From Phoronis australis (Eukaryota; Phoronida; Phoronidae), in contig NMRA01001322.1 in the NCBI GenBank assembly GCA_002633005.1, forward strand, positions 1-26,996: a stretch of 26,996 bases of DNA, given 5' to 3'. Of the stretch, positions 10,045 to 20,866 are shown in pieces. A model generated the notes under the pieces. It did no database searches. It had not been told where the DNA came from and was given only the letters and a program-made list of their open reading frames with translations. The translations under genes and the position numbers were made by a program. The stretch's first letter is position 1. The number at the start of each line of letters is the position of its first letter.

Positions 10045-10929
10045 GTAGTGAATTGCTTGGAGCTTTGCTGACTTTAAAGGAGTTTGTCGCCGTCGTTCAA
10101 CTATGTGAAATTTGCCTTGGGGTCACGCTCATCCTGTCGTGAATTGTCGACGAATGAATTGGCAACTCAAGTCACAGGCAGTGCGAGTTTGTACGACGTT
10201 CGAAATCACAACCTCAATACATTCTGATATGTTTCCATGAGTCACCATGATGTTCTCAATGTCCTTGATGGTAGGTCCTAATGGAATCTTATGGAGCTTC
10301 AAGTCTGCCAGTACGTAACGCGTGCGGGTATTACACGTCGACGCGTTCATGTTGACTCATTTTCCGGTTAATCAATTTTGCAACGGGTTAATGTACGTAC
10401 TACAAAGACTAGTTAACACAACCGCTGAACGCACTTCAGCCCAACCCCAAAAGTCGCTTGGCCTCAAGTCATATGACTGACGTGAAGTGCCAGCCGCATG
10501 ATATTCCTTGTTACACAATGACATCGCTGACTGTTGTACACACGAAGTCCCTGCAATTCTTTCTAAATGTAGTCACTTTGCCGCCTGTCAACCACTTTCG
10601 TGTTCAAGACTGAATTTCACACGTTAGTAGAGGGCTGAAGTGGGGTTATTAAAGTCCTTGTCTCACGCGTTGTTAACCCTTATTACATGGTTAGAAGATG
10701 CTATAAGGATCCAAGAAGAAACTACCCCATAACTAATACACGATCCGTACTCGAAAACAGTTTAAATGAACGCGCCACTCACGATTCGCACCCGAAGAAA
10801 CACCGCCATTTTGAACTTGCCGCGAACCCGGAAGTACAATTCATTCAGGAACCCAGGCCGAGAAAACGCCGTCAGTGCGACTGGAGCAGTGCCTGTACTG
10901 TTACCAGCCAGCAAACGGGGATAAAAAAA
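10045..10929. other. no recognised gene before the assembly gap
   Basis: This is upstream (minus sense) of the YqaJ-type gene, and promoter or terminal sequence of the transposon may lie here. A 73-codon minus frame (10350-10129) has no recognisable domain. CACTTCAG and TGAAGTG at about 10434 and 10480 form a weak dyad. Confidence 0.45.
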
Positions 10930-11599
10930 NNNNNNNNNNNNNNNNNNNNNNNNNNNNNNNNNNNNNNNNNNNNNNNNNNNNNNNNNNNNNNNNNNNNNNN
11001 NNNNNNNNNNNNNNNNNNNNNNNNNNNNNNNNNNNNNNNNNNNNNNNNNNNNNNNNNNNNNNNNNNNNNNNNNNNNNNNNNNNNNNNNNNNNNNNNNNNN
11101 NNNNNNNNNNNNNNNNNNNNNNNNNNNNNNNNNNNNNNNNNNNNNNNNNNNNNNNNNNNNNNNNNNNNNNNNNNNNNNNNNNNNNNNNNNNNNNNNNNNN
11201 NNNNNNNNNNNNNNNNNNNNNNNNNNNNNNNNNNNNNNNNNNNNNNNNNNNNNNNNNNNNNNNNNNNNNNNNNNNNNNNNNNNNNNNNNNNNNNNNNNNN
11301 NNNNNNNNNNNNNNNNNNNNNNNNNNNNNNNNNNNNNNNNNNNNNNNNNNNNNNNNNNNNNNNNNNNNNNNNNNNNNNNNNNNNNNNNNNNNNNNNNNNN
11401 NNNNNNNNNNNNNNNNNNNNNNNNNNNNNNNNNNNNNNNNNNNNNNNNNNNNNNNNNNNNNNNNNNNNNNNNNNNNNNNNNNNNNNNNNNNNNNNNNNNN
11501 NNNNNNNNNNNNNNNNNNNNNNNNNNNNNNNNNNNNNNNNNNNNNNNNNNNNNNNNNNNNNNNNNNNNNNNNNNNNNNNNNNNNNNNNNNNNNNNNNNN
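10930..11599. other. assembly gap (670 N)
   Basis: This is a continuous run of N. Open frames that appear to run through it are artefacts. It falls in the intron between the host exons at 11641-11830 and 4717-4782, only 41 bp from the donor of the former. Confidence 0.99.
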
Positions 11600-11640
11600 A
11601 GAATTACACTTTACACGGGATGCTTTAACTCATACTTAAC

Positions 11641-11830
11641 CTTATTGGTTCCGCACTGTGTTCCATTTGGTACTAAGCCCAAATCAGCCGAATTTCCATC
11701 CCTTACAAATAGGCCTACCACACTAGAACATCCGTCGGATTCGGTCACGCGGCTTTTGGAATATCGTGCACCGGAAACAACTAGAGATCCCGAGGTGCCT
11801 GCACAGTGCAAGCGTCCACATTTCACGTCT
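11641..11830 (-). CDS. ADAM-type gene, cysteine-rich exon of module 2 (exon 6 of 8)
   Basis: The acceptor TTATTCCCACAG is followed by A GAC GTG AAA TGT, and the donor is AAG|GTTAAG. There is one base plus 63 codons, exiting in phase 0. The frame reads DVKCGRLHCAGTSG, an arm with DGCSSVVGLF, and LGLVPNGTQCGTNK. CGRLHC (usually CGKLQC) and G-L-V-P-x-G-T-x-C-G are diagnostic of the ADAM cysteine-rich domain. NGT is a possible N-glycosylation site. The first base completes the CA left by the previous exon to give Gln (CSPQ-DVKCG). It is the paralogue of 24844-25045, with the same entry and exit phases and the same four cysteines. Confidence 0.88.
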
Positions 11831-12600
11831 CTGTGGGAATAAAGTCTGTCACTATTATCGGTGTTTAATTAGCTAAAACAATATTATGTACACAAAAGTA
11901 TCACTACATAGTAGTGGATAGTAGCAATAAATGATGGTAGTAGGTGGTGGTTGTAGTCGGTCACGTTGCTTAGCAGCAGCTGCGGCGCCGGCAGCCTCAC
12001 TAATCAGTATTACTGAGTCTCATGTAATACGAAATTATTCTTGAATATGACATGATTTTTCCGCGTATGTTGTCGCCGGAGGTTACGCGGGCAGTATGTC
12101 CATGGGTTTGAAGCGAGACGGATGTGTTCGTGACATGCACTGTGTTGCAGCAAGTGTTGCTACTCGTGAGTCATGGTGATATTGCGTGCGTTCGTGAGCG
12201 CGTGCCTGCGTGTGTTTACAAGTTGGGCTCACACAGAACATGTGTGATATTGGAAGTCTGTAAGTCAGAAATATTGTTCAAGCGGAACACGGAAATGGAA
12301 TTATTAAAACAATTGTACCTTGCAGGTACACGAAATGTGTAGTTGTGAATCATCCGTTGAAGAACCAGGTCTTTTTATGATAGCTTGGAAAACTTCATCT
12401 TGGTCAAACGATTATAATAAACTTTAGTTTGACAGTGCTTACAACAAAAACGCGTGCTTTGTTATTGACACCATTATACAAACTAGACGATTTTGACTCT
12501 AAGAAAGTTACGGCTAAAGAAAAACTTGCGTTGGCTATCTTTCACAGGCAATTTGAACAAGACACCTGCGACGATGACATCGGTTACATATGTTATAAAA
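11831..12600. other. ADAM-type gene intron, left of the long-inverted-repeat element
   Basis: No supported gene. Two short plus-strand frames (12124-12342 and 12429-12632) have no recognisable domain. The second runs 24 bp into the element's left arm. Confidence 0.45.
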
Positions 12601-12608
12601 CACTTTTG

Positions 12609-12976
12609 AACGAGTCAATTTATGACAAATAGCCACCCGACCCACAACAAATTGCAACAAAAGGATTTACAGTATTTTATGCTCTACTGGGTATACTTAT
12701 GAACAGGAAAACGTCTACCAAAATCTAACCTTCGGAAATGGGTTAAAACTGCGTCAATTCCAAGATGGCGGCCACGACGTTTCGAAATCATTAAAAATAG
12801 ATATAACTTCTTCAATAATTGTGATAGAGACATAATTTTTGGTTTTATTGTATAGTTTTAAGAGGTGAGCAATTCACTGGTGCGGTTAAAATTACGATAT
12901 GATCATTATTAGATATGAAATTCAAGATGGCGGCTAAATTTCAAGACCGAAAAATCACTGATTTGTCCACTATAAC
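12609..12976 (+). repeat. left long inverted repeat arm
   Basis: This arm shares AAATTGCAACAAAAGG, TTATGCTCTACTGGG, AACTGCGTCA, CCAAGATGG, ATAGATATAACTTC, GAGACATAATTTTTGG, ATGAAATTCAAGATGG, CGAAAAATCACT and ATTTGTCCA with the reverse complement of 15991-16334. Divergence by eye is roughly 15-20%, with small indels, so the insertion is not recent. Confidence 0.9.
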
Positions 12977-13304
12977 GAAAGTGTGATTAGATGTGAATGG
13001 TTCTGATTGATTGATCTTAAAACATTTAGATTTCACTGAATTCTGACAAAATTATTTTAAAATATGGACGTTGCATTAATATTTAAGGCTTCAAATATTT
13101 AATCCAAAGCATTGGCTTGCATAAAAGTTACAAACATTGTCTAATGTGTATTTGTTTGCCACTGGTTTTTATTTAATGAATCCACACATGGAGACTAGAA
13201 GCCCACGTCCAAATGTCAACATCTGTCTGAAGTGCCCCACAATCAGCCGCAATTGTGCAGATCATCGACAATTTTGATAATAAGAAGTCTGAACTTAGTA
13301 CACA

Positions 13305-15408
13305 GTCCAAAACGAGTCAGCTGAGGCTGGTCTGAAAATGCTCCATACTGCTTGTGCAATGATCGTGGCAGATTGCATTCGGTCTCGGAATGATCACGTG
13401 CAAGCTGTTGGTGATGCCTTGCTAATAATTATTATTTGCTGCAGCTGGACACCACAACTACTGGAAATCAGTTTACCTGTACACACAACAAATGGCTGAT
13501 ATGGAGAGCAAACGTCCAGATGTATGCTAAGTTTCAAAAATGGCTTTCATGTGATTCGGCGAGCAAACAGGCCTCAGCTGTGATCTAACCATTGAACAAA
13601 TTACTACATGTAAATGCGATCGCTAAAAAGAACAGCCGGCTTGACTCATGGTAGTAAGATGGCAGAGGAGCAGCGAGTATTGTGGACGATGTCGGTCCTC
13701 GTAACGTCAGAGGTGATCATCACCTTGTAGGACTTCAATGACCTCACGTACACAACAAGCGAACAATACAAAAAAGCAACTGGTGACAGAATTGAAAACG
13801 ATGCATGCGACTTTGCGAAGATAATCACAAAGCTGACCACATTTTCACCCTTCTCCTCAAACCGTGCGCAACGCTATGTCATCAATGGTGTTGTTGCCAA
13901 CGCACACATCAACATGCATAGATATGAATCTGTTGGGAACAAAATCATCGAGGGAATGGTTCGACAACCTGTGTTTTCTTTCTCCTTTAAGAGGAGAGAG
14001 GAAGCTAAGACCCGGCTGAGAAACACAGCTGCTGTCCAGGTTGGTCCTGACTGAAGCATCGGTCCTATCTTACTCTTCCAGTGATTCTTGGTGGTATCCC
14101 GTTCCGATGACCTGTCTCTTGTCAGGAAGTGGTGCGTTTCGAGCTCAGGCCATACCCACCGTCCCTCTTTGAGGACAACCTGATCTTGAGGAAGGCTAAC
14201 AAACCTCAACTGGCTCAAGCCATTTATAACCCTGTTTCATGGCCCATGCACGTGATCTTGGAGCACAAAACTCCGCATCTTCAGTATGTCTCCAGACTGA
14301 AATGTATGCGCTTGATGGGGAATCTGTGCTCCACTAGCTCAAATGGAAGAAGGGAGATACGTGTGAAAAATTTGCCAGAGCATACGCTGACTTCACGGCA
14401 AAGCACTATGAGGCAGCCACTGTTGTCTTTGGTGGCTATGGTGCAGGTCCTTCGATAAAGGATAACCTTCAGCAGAGGCAGAGCAAGGCCAGTAGCTATG
14501 CGACGGTGAACTTCACCGGAGAAACGGAATATGATGGTTGAAAGAGATGATCTCCTATCCACCGGCAGTAACAAGCAACAATTGATCGCCTTAATAAGTG
14601 ACCAGCTGAAGAAAGTGGGATGCACAGCCGTTCAGGCAGAAGGGGGACGCTGGTGTGAACGTTGCAAAGACAGTAGTAAACAGTATATGCATCCCACTAC
14701 AGTAATCGGCGAGGACACTGACGTGTTGGTGCTTATCCTCCATTGCTGTATGGGTGAAACCACTATTTTTTCAGATCAGACAACCAGTAAAGAACCTATC
14801 TGAAAGTATACAACCTAAGTTGGATGAAGTGTGTGCTCAGGATTACGATGTGTACCTAGCTACTATTCCTCCACTGCTTCACAGGATGAGACTCAACGTC
14901 TCGTGTATATGGCGTCGGAAAGAAATCAGTCTCTCAGAAACTCGTGAAAGATGACCAAGTCCTCCAGCCCTGCGCATAATTACACACTCACTTAGAAAGT
15001 TGTGAGCCCCTCAGAGATAGAGAAACTTGGAAGCCAAGCGATGGTAGTAATGTTCGGTGGAGAGAGCACGTGTTTACCAGGTTTCATTGTCATTAGTGTA
15101 CTACCAGGTCATTGTTGGGATGGGGATGGCAAATGACCTGGAACTTATAGACTGGGACTGGAGACTAGAAGACGATCAATTCGTACTCACCATAACTGCC
15201 ATGAATGCTGCACCAGACATTCCTAAAGATGATACATTGCAACTGTGCCACACCTTGTAGTACGCCCCGTTGCAGTTGCAGAAAGAACGGACTTCCACAT
15301 ACATCTACATGTGGATTGTGCCTAGCGACATATTGCGACAATCCAAAAATCAAGATTCTGAGGAACTTGAAGACAATGACGAAGGCTGAACGGAGGCAGT
15401 ATGTGTAA
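13305..15408 (+). pseudogene. uncharacterised PIN/FEN-like protein with Cys-rich tail (broken)
   Basis: I recognise pieces of a large uncharacterised metazoan protein family, scattered over several frames. 13305-13500: helical segment with KMLHTACAMIVADCIRS. 13752-14054: about 100 open codons (NDACDFAKIITKLTTFSPF, INMHRYESVGNKIIEGMV). From 14129: ELRPYPPSLFEDNLILRKAN. 14300-14530: DGESVLH*LKWKKGD, ARAYADFTAKHYEAATVVF, GGYGAGPSIKDN. 14531-14803: SNKQQLIALISDQLKKVGCT, then after two shifts TVIGEDTDVLVLIL. 14872-14960: CFTG*DSTSRVYGVGKKS. 15135-15408: CNCATPCSTPRCSCRKNGLP, a Tesmin/CXC-like tail. The order (GPSIKD, D-rich loop, GEDTDxLVL, FTGxDSTSxxxGxGK) resembles PIN/FEN-type 5' nucleases. That fold assignment is inference. 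At least five frame breaks or stops show it is dead. Confidence 0.7.
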
Positions 15409-15990
15409 TGAACACAACATTGTAGGATGAAAATGTAACCTAATCGTTCATGCGTCACGTGGCGTTCAGTCCATCGTCATTTTGATACTGGCAGATGCCA
15501 TTTAAGTAAAAAAGAGGTTTTGCAGGTTTAAGTTATTGAGCATAATACAACCTATACCATGGTACACATTCTCTGCAAGTGCATTCCAAACGCTGTAGTC
15601 CATTAGATTGCAATCTGGACTTTGTGTAAAACATGTTGTAATTAACCCCAATTAACTCGTTCTCAGCACTTCAAAACACCATCTTTACTTCGCAAAATGT
15701 AGCACTCAACTGACAAAACATTTTTATGACACAACTCTGAGTAAATTGATTGTCAAGTGTCACCATCCTTGATGACACTTTGTATAATGATGTAGTCTAA
15801 TTTGGCATCGATGTTTTTGAGTAACAAAGTATCTTTCCTGTCCTGGAGCGAAAACACAGAGTATCATTACGTTTTTTATGGTGTATTTACAATGGATTGA
15901 TGTGTATATGTGCAATATTTTGTGCAATTTCAATGAATGGTTTTACAAGAAATAAAGGTTAAAATTCGAAACGTTATTTTTGACCACCCG

Positions 15991-16334
15991 ATATAATGGA
16001 CAAATAGTGATTTTTCGCTCTGGAGTTTTAGCCTCCATCTTGAATTTCATATTAAATACTGATCATCTCTTAATTTCAAGCACACCAGTGAGTTAAAACC
16101 CCAGACTAGTACCAAAAATTATGTCTCTATCTCAATTATTGAAGTTATATCTATTTTTGGTGATATCGAAACGTCATGGAGGCCATCTTGGAAATGACGC
16201 AGTTTCAACCCTATTCCGGTGGTCAGATTTCGGTAGACTTTTTTCCTGTTAACAAGGCTTCCCAGTAGAGCATAAATCCACTGTAAAACCTTTTGTTGCA
16301 ATTTGCCGTGGGTCAGGTGGTATATTGACTCGTT
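15991..16334 (-). repeat. right long inverted repeat arm
   Basis: This is the reverse-complement partner of 12609-12976, about 344 bp. It runs from TATAATGGACAAATAGTG (inner) to ATTGACTCGTT (outer). Confidence 0.9.
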
Positions 16335-17006
16335 AATTTGGAATACAATTCAACGTAATTTAGAGACGAGTCTTGAATAGATTTGGAAATGGCCACATCA
16401 ATAGCAAACATTATAAAAATGAAATATAACTAATTTCCTGTTCGATTGTGACTATCAATTAATATCTAAAACAGAATACAATAATCAATATTTCTAGTTA
16501 TTTGTACAGGTCAAACGCCTCTGCCAAAACCAACGATATGAGACTACCATTAATCACATTGTACTTTAAGAAAGTTATAAATTGGATGAGACGCATTACC
16601 ATTTCCGCTCACCGTTCTCTGAATCATATTAGGAACAACGAATCAATCAGAGGCTTTACAGTAGCCGAGCAAGAAATCAATGCATGATAAGCAGACGATA
16701 CAATTGGTTTGTGAAAGTGGGGCATCTGGGAACAATTGCGTTAAATGTTAGTCCGGAAAAATATCCGAGTTTCACTGGTTAATGTGAAGGCGTCTATTTG
16801 TCAACACACATGTATAACCGAAACCATCTTCCTTGCAGGGACTCAGTTGGCCACAAAATCCATAAAGAGCATATGTATACATTTCAGTAGAAATACGGTA
16901 TTGTTGGTCAACTTAATTTTAATGGAAAGTAGACACTGCTTTTTTAACTTCATTATCTGCTCAAAACATAACAAACCACAATATCCACAATGCAACTGTT
17001 ACGTAC
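16335..17006. other. ADAM-type gene intron, nothing recognised
   Basis: Short open frames at 16502-16687 and 16745-17041 (plus) have no family signature, and the latter runs antisense into a real exon. No repeat partner was found in the window. Confidence 0.5.
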
Positions 17007-17176
17007 TGAGGAGAACATGGAATAAAGGAATTTGTCCTTGAGTCATGCCCACAGTCGCCCCTGGCGTCGCCATTCCTGTTTCTGTCCAAGCACGCAACAC
17101 CAACCGACGCCGACGACCCCCAGAGAAACTGACAACGTTCCGCATTGGTGTTGCATTCGCCGTTGAAGCAAAAAGC
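17007..17176 (-). CDS. ADAM-type gene, cysteine-rich core exon (exon 5 of 8)
   Basis: The acceptor GATTCTGTCCAG precedes GCT TTT TGC, and the donor CA|GTACGT leaves phase 2. There are 56 codons plus two bases. The frame starts AFCFNGECNTNAERCQFLWG and continues with VACLDRNRNGDARGDCGHD and FIPCSPQ. YCYNGxCxTxxxQCxxLWG followed by GDxxGNCG is the core signature of the ADAM cysteine-rich domain, and here it reads FCFNGEC, CQFLWG and GDARGDCG. It joins the preceding exon's NGIVCAENT in phase 0 and the following DVKCGRLHC in phase 2. Only one copy is visible; its module 1 counterpart must lie beyond 25045 and was not found up to the window end. Confidence 0.9.
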
Positions 17177-17342
17177 CTGGACAGAATCACGGTTAGATAT
17201 TAAAGTGCGCTCACCGTCAACATCTGTTTGATTAACATTGCCCTGTTTACGGTTGACAAAAACCGACGCGTAGTTATCCCTGAACATAGATCGGTGGGAC
17301 TCGCTTAGTAAATCTAAAACCAGAAGGTCTCACACAGGCTAT

Positions 17343-17523
17343 GATACGCAGTAAAATGTCACAATTTCGTCAAATGCAACAACTGTTACATTTTACATCA
17401 TTGACACATTTTACGTTGCTAGGCCTTTCCTAAACCTAATAAGCTGTTACGTTATATGGAGCTGCTATAATTAAGGTCGAATGCACATGCGAGAAATGCA
17501 CCATTGTTACATTTTACAAAAGC
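17343..17523 (-). repeat. repeat family C, copy 2 (inverted)
   Basis: On the minus strand it starts GTAAAATGTAACAATGG, passes CTCGCATGTGCATTCGAC and GCAACGTAAAATGT, and ends TTTTACTGCGTATC. Order and ends match copies at 2555-2733 and 18403-18573. It lies in an intron of the ADAM-type gene. Confidence 0.8.
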
Positions 17524-18402
17524 GAAGTCATATTTCATGAGTTTGCATAGCATTTGTCACAAGAAGGAAAACGGTTTACATATTTAACGGATTCTTTCTC
17601 GGATTGTTTTAATGAAATTATGTCAAATGTGCCAGCTCGAGTTTACATTATGTGTCCGTATGGGCTTTCTATTGTTTTTAACATGAATAGTTTCTTCGCA
17701 TAGTAAAGCTTCAACTCCAGGCGAACGCAGTTCCTAGGATCTGGTAACAAGTTTTTGCGCCTATATATTTATAGGTGGGTGCATATTGCCGTCATCTCTG
17801 TCTGAGCGTCCAGTTGTCCAGCTTCCGCGGCTGTATTTCCTAAGCCTTGCAAGATATTATAGAAATTTGGCGGGTGTGTTCTTATGAGATTGACGACGGG
17901 GGACGATGACCGACCCGAATACCGCTGGGCAATTTCTCAGTGTTTTACGTTTGGCACTGTACGCTTAAAGCTCATCAACCGATTTTCATGAAATTTGGGA
18001 CATTTCCAGATGGATTCCTGGGCCCAGTTGCATAAAAGTTATATGCCGTATAGAAACAATGACGTCGCATTATCACGTGTCTCTCAAGTCCTCTGTGGGG
18101 TCTTTGTTAAATTACAGTAGTGGTGGTAATAGTAATAAAAATGATAATGAGTAGCCAAATTCAAACCTTGTGCCATTTTCGACAAAATACTATCTAAAAG
18201 GTGCGTTTTCTGAATTTCTGGAAGGGTGAAATGTGAATTTTTACTCAAAATTACTCTCAAAATGGGTCCCTTATTGCCTGAGCCCACTCTCTAAATGGGT
18301 GGGTATCTAAAATTTTCGGGCTGTAGCTCTCGTCCAAAAATACCGTGTCGGTACCACTTGTTCGTGATTTTAGTCATTTTCTTTGTAATATGACGTTGGT
18401 TT
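17524..18402. other. ADAM-type gene intron, low-level repeat-like sequence
   Basis: No gene is supported. Around 17960-18000 the phrase CTCATCAACCGATTTTCATG followed by AAATTTGGGAC looks like degenerate dispersed-repeat or old coding sequence, but no domain could be read on either strand. Confidence 0.4.
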
Positions 18403-18573
18403 CGTATAATGTAACAGTGGTTCGTTTTTCGCATGGACATTCGACGTAAAACGTAACATTTACGTAAACTGTAACAACGTGTTACATTTAAGGAAAGGTT
18501 TAGCAACGTAAAATGTAACAATGACAAAAACAGTTGTCACATTTAATGAAACTGTTACATTTTACGGCGTATC
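18403..18573 (+). repeat. repeat family C, copy 3
   Basis: It starts CGTATAATGTAACAGTGG and ends TTACATTTTACGGCGTATC. The interior has CATTCGACGTAAAACGTAAC and CAACGTAAAATGTAACAATG. It is the cleanest copy for the foldback structure and lies about 880 bp from copy 2 in opposite orientation. Confidence 0.82.
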
Positions 18574-18883
18574 TCGGCTGTCGCTAATATGGCAATTCCG
18601 TGGTATTTTTTAGCTACGCCCACCTTAACCAAGTAGATAACGTTCTTGAAATGACATATTTTATGAAATTGACTGCTTCTGATATAAACGGAATTTCAAT
18701 CACGCGGTTGTGCAAACGGTTATGTTCAAAGAGGTTATTGTTACAAGAATTCCTTATGCATCGAAAAACAATTCCATACGGTAAAGAGAAGTATAGTTCT
18801 AACAGACAGTTGCGACAGAGCGGTTATTTTCCTAGTAGCAAAATACACTTCCAGCTTCTATATTACGTTCAAGATTCACATAC

Positions 18884-19015
18884 CGTGTTCTCAGCACATA
18901 CAATGCCATTCATTTTGTAACGATCCTCGGGACAGGCACTAGATTGTCCGCTACAATATTCCGCTAGGTCGCATGCACCTGTCGCTGGTCTGCACATTGC
19001 ACCTTGGCCTTTGTA
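18884..19015 (-). CDS. ADAM-type gene, disintegrin C-half exon (exon 4 of 8)
   Basis: The acceptor GGATTATTTTAG precedes TAC AAA GGC, and the donor is ACG|GTATGT. There are 44 codons, phase 0 on both sides. The frame starts YKGQGAMCRPATGACDLAEY and includes CSGQSSACPEDRYKMNG and CAENT. CRxxxxxCDLxEYCxGxSxxCPxDxYKxNG is the second half of the disintegrin domain. The disintegrin-loop tip reads CRPATGACD rather than an RGD or ECD tip, so RGD-type integrin binding is not predicted. It joins CQ of the previous exon and AFCFNGEC of the next. Confidence 0.92.
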
Positions 19016-19500
19016 CTAAAATAATCCAGAAACCATATTTTTGAAGACATCCACTTTTCATCTGATTTATGCAATGCGGAAAGTTTTGGCAGTCTGAATG
19101 CACTATCTCTCAGATCGTAGTAACTGCATGCAAACGGTGGCTTTGGAGTGAAATCAGATGATCTGGCGTTTTTGCTCGTTTGTTCATGTAGCCGGCTGCA
19201 CTTCCGGTAGTCATAAAAGATAGAATTAGACGTTGGACTTCGTTCAAGGTTCTTGAAGTCTTGGGTCCAATATACTGATTGTACTTTCAGGTGTTGTAAA
19301 TCTTGTCTGAGCTGATTCGATCTGTTTTTTCGAGCCCAAAATCAGTTCCGATTTGGTAAATAACCGATGTTTCCGTATGCCCTTGCTATAGTCAGGCCTA
19401 AACCTTGGTCGACGCCTGCATATGTGTATTAGTGAAGAACCGGATTACAACCTTCTCACCCCGATTCAGGCAAATTGAGGATAGTTACACACCAGGCGTG

Positions 19501-19641
19501 CGTTCAGTAGACGCTAGGACCTACGCTAGGACCTAGCTAAAACCTAGTCAAAGTCACGTGCTTGTATTTAAAATGCACGGCAATATCTCACGTAATCTCG
19601 CGAAGTCTTGCTTTTTAGCGAGGTCCTAGCGTTACTGAACG
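19501..19641 (+). repeat. MITE family A, copy 3 (best preserved)
   Basis: The ends CGTTCAGTAGACGCTAGGAC and GGTCCTAGCGTTACTGAACG are near-perfect inverted repeats of about 20 bp. The interior doubles the ACGCTAGGACCT word and shares CTAGTCAAAGTCAC and TCACGTAATCTCGCGA with copy 1. It is 141 bp long, non-coding, and lies in a host intron. Confidence 0.85.
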
Positions 19642-20460
19642 GGAGGCAGATTTAGCCTTGGGACTCTAATCGGGTCATATCCGTTGGAGTTCTCAAAAAG
19701 ATGTCGGATGATATAAATTGACAATTAATCAGGCTTTTCAGAAAATTTGACATGAATAGATTTTACGCAGCACTTTCTTCAAGGTCGCCTGTTATCGACA
19801 GTATTTTCCCTGTCACATTTAGGGCCTTCCAAAGCCACCCAAAGATGACAACACCTTTTAGTTATATCCTCTCCTTTTGACAGAAGGTCAGCGTAAATTA
19901 TTTCATTCTAAATTACATCTGTCAAGTATATAATTGTGAGAACAGATACAACCAATAAAACAATACCAGATCTGTGAAAAGTTCATATTCAAGACAGTTG
20001 ATTGTTCATTTGCCAGAACGCGGGACATTATTCAAATTGACCAGCAGCTTGGTTCAAATATCTGGTCACTTGTATCCTACAGCATTTCACTGGATAGCAA
20101 TTTTCCTTTTTATACAGGCGTCTACGACAATTGACAGATGACGAAATATTTAATTCGTAAATATTTTGGCAATCATAACATGATCAGTATGAAAGTGAGG
20201 TTGCGGTTACATTTGACACAATTCGATGTAAATCATTTAGCGCCATATTTTGTAAAGTCCACGAGGTCATGTTGCCAATCTGGAACGAAATTTTAAAGAG
20301 CAATTTTTCGGAAAACTTTAAGTGCCGGCATAAATACTTTTGAGATCTGTAAGACCTCAACATGGTGTTCCACTTGAAGGGCTATAAACGAGGTTTCGCG
20401 ATAAGGTGAAGATTTTGTGTCTTTTTGCTAAGTTCGGAAACCTTCTCACGAACTATTTAC
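19642..20460. other. ADAM-type gene intron, nothing recognised
   Basis: The stretch is AT-rich with no supported ORF or repeat partner. Confidence 0.5.
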
Positions 20461-20625
20461 CTGACACGTGTCATAATCACAGCATCCACCGTGGGCGCAC
20501 CTTGCACCTTTCACCAACCGGCAGGTATACGGATGGCAGCACTTATTCGTGCATTCGTTCGGCAAACCACAGTCGCATTCTTCACCTGCATCGAGTTTAC
20601 CATTCATACACGTCCCTAATGTAAC
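20461..20625 (-). CDS. ADAM-type gene, disintegrin N-half exon (exon 3 of 8)
   Basis: The acceptor TTTATCCAG precedes GTT ACA TTA, and the donor is CAG|GTAAAT. There are 55 codons, phase 0 on both sides. It reads [39 protein letters not shown] and [12 protein letters not shown]. CxNGxxExGEECDCG followed by ECxxxCCxxxTCxLxxGAxCAxGxCC is the diagnostic ADAM disintegrin sequence, including the calcium-site Asn, Glu and Asp positions. It lies 241 bp downstream of a cysteine-rich-end exon in the same phase rather than after a metalloprotease exon. Confidence 0.93.
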
Positions 20626-20866
20626 CTGGATAAATTTTGAACAAGTAAAACACAGACAAGAAGTATACTCGCATATACAGTCAGTTTATAAAGACGGCAG
20701 GGATCAGGCAAGGAAGAGAAGTATTTTTATGTGAATTTGTTTTCTTGTGAACAACTTAATAATCTGGGAATTCGCGCTGCCACCGGAAAATAACCCAACA
20801 TGATACACATACCAATAAAAGTATTTTTCTCATAAAGCAACTAACATTATCAAATCAAAAACAAAC

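Larger units (their letters stand above)
12609..16334 (+). mobile_element. 3.7-kb element with long terminal inverted repeats
   Basis: The two ends are inverted copies of one another over about 350 bp (12609-12976 and 15991-16334). The interior holds a broken plus-strand gene (about 13305-15408). The outermost shared word is AACGAGTCAAT (12609; mirrored as ATTGACTCGTT ending 16334). Just inside, CCACCCGACCCAC and CCACCTGACCCAC match. No clear target-site duplication flanks it. It sits in the intron between host exons 17007-17176 and 11641-11830. Confidence 0.8.

Noticed and set aside
10687-11639. Long plus-strand ORFs of 254-313 codons
   Set aside because: They run through 670 N; the real sequence at either side is too short to support a gene.
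13646-14625. Minus-strand ORFs of 64-114 codons
   Set aside because: They are shadows of the plus-strand PIN/FEN-like pseudogene, whose recognisable motifs are all on the plus strand.
18600-18920. 106-codon plus-strand ORF
   Set aside because: Its end is antisense to the disintegrin C-half exon; no domain seen.
20626-20866. Possible EGF exon for module 1 in the short intron
   Set aside because: No Cys-rich reading on the minus strand with acceptor and donor; the ICLRQEC exon can only join the disintegrin exon in this window.
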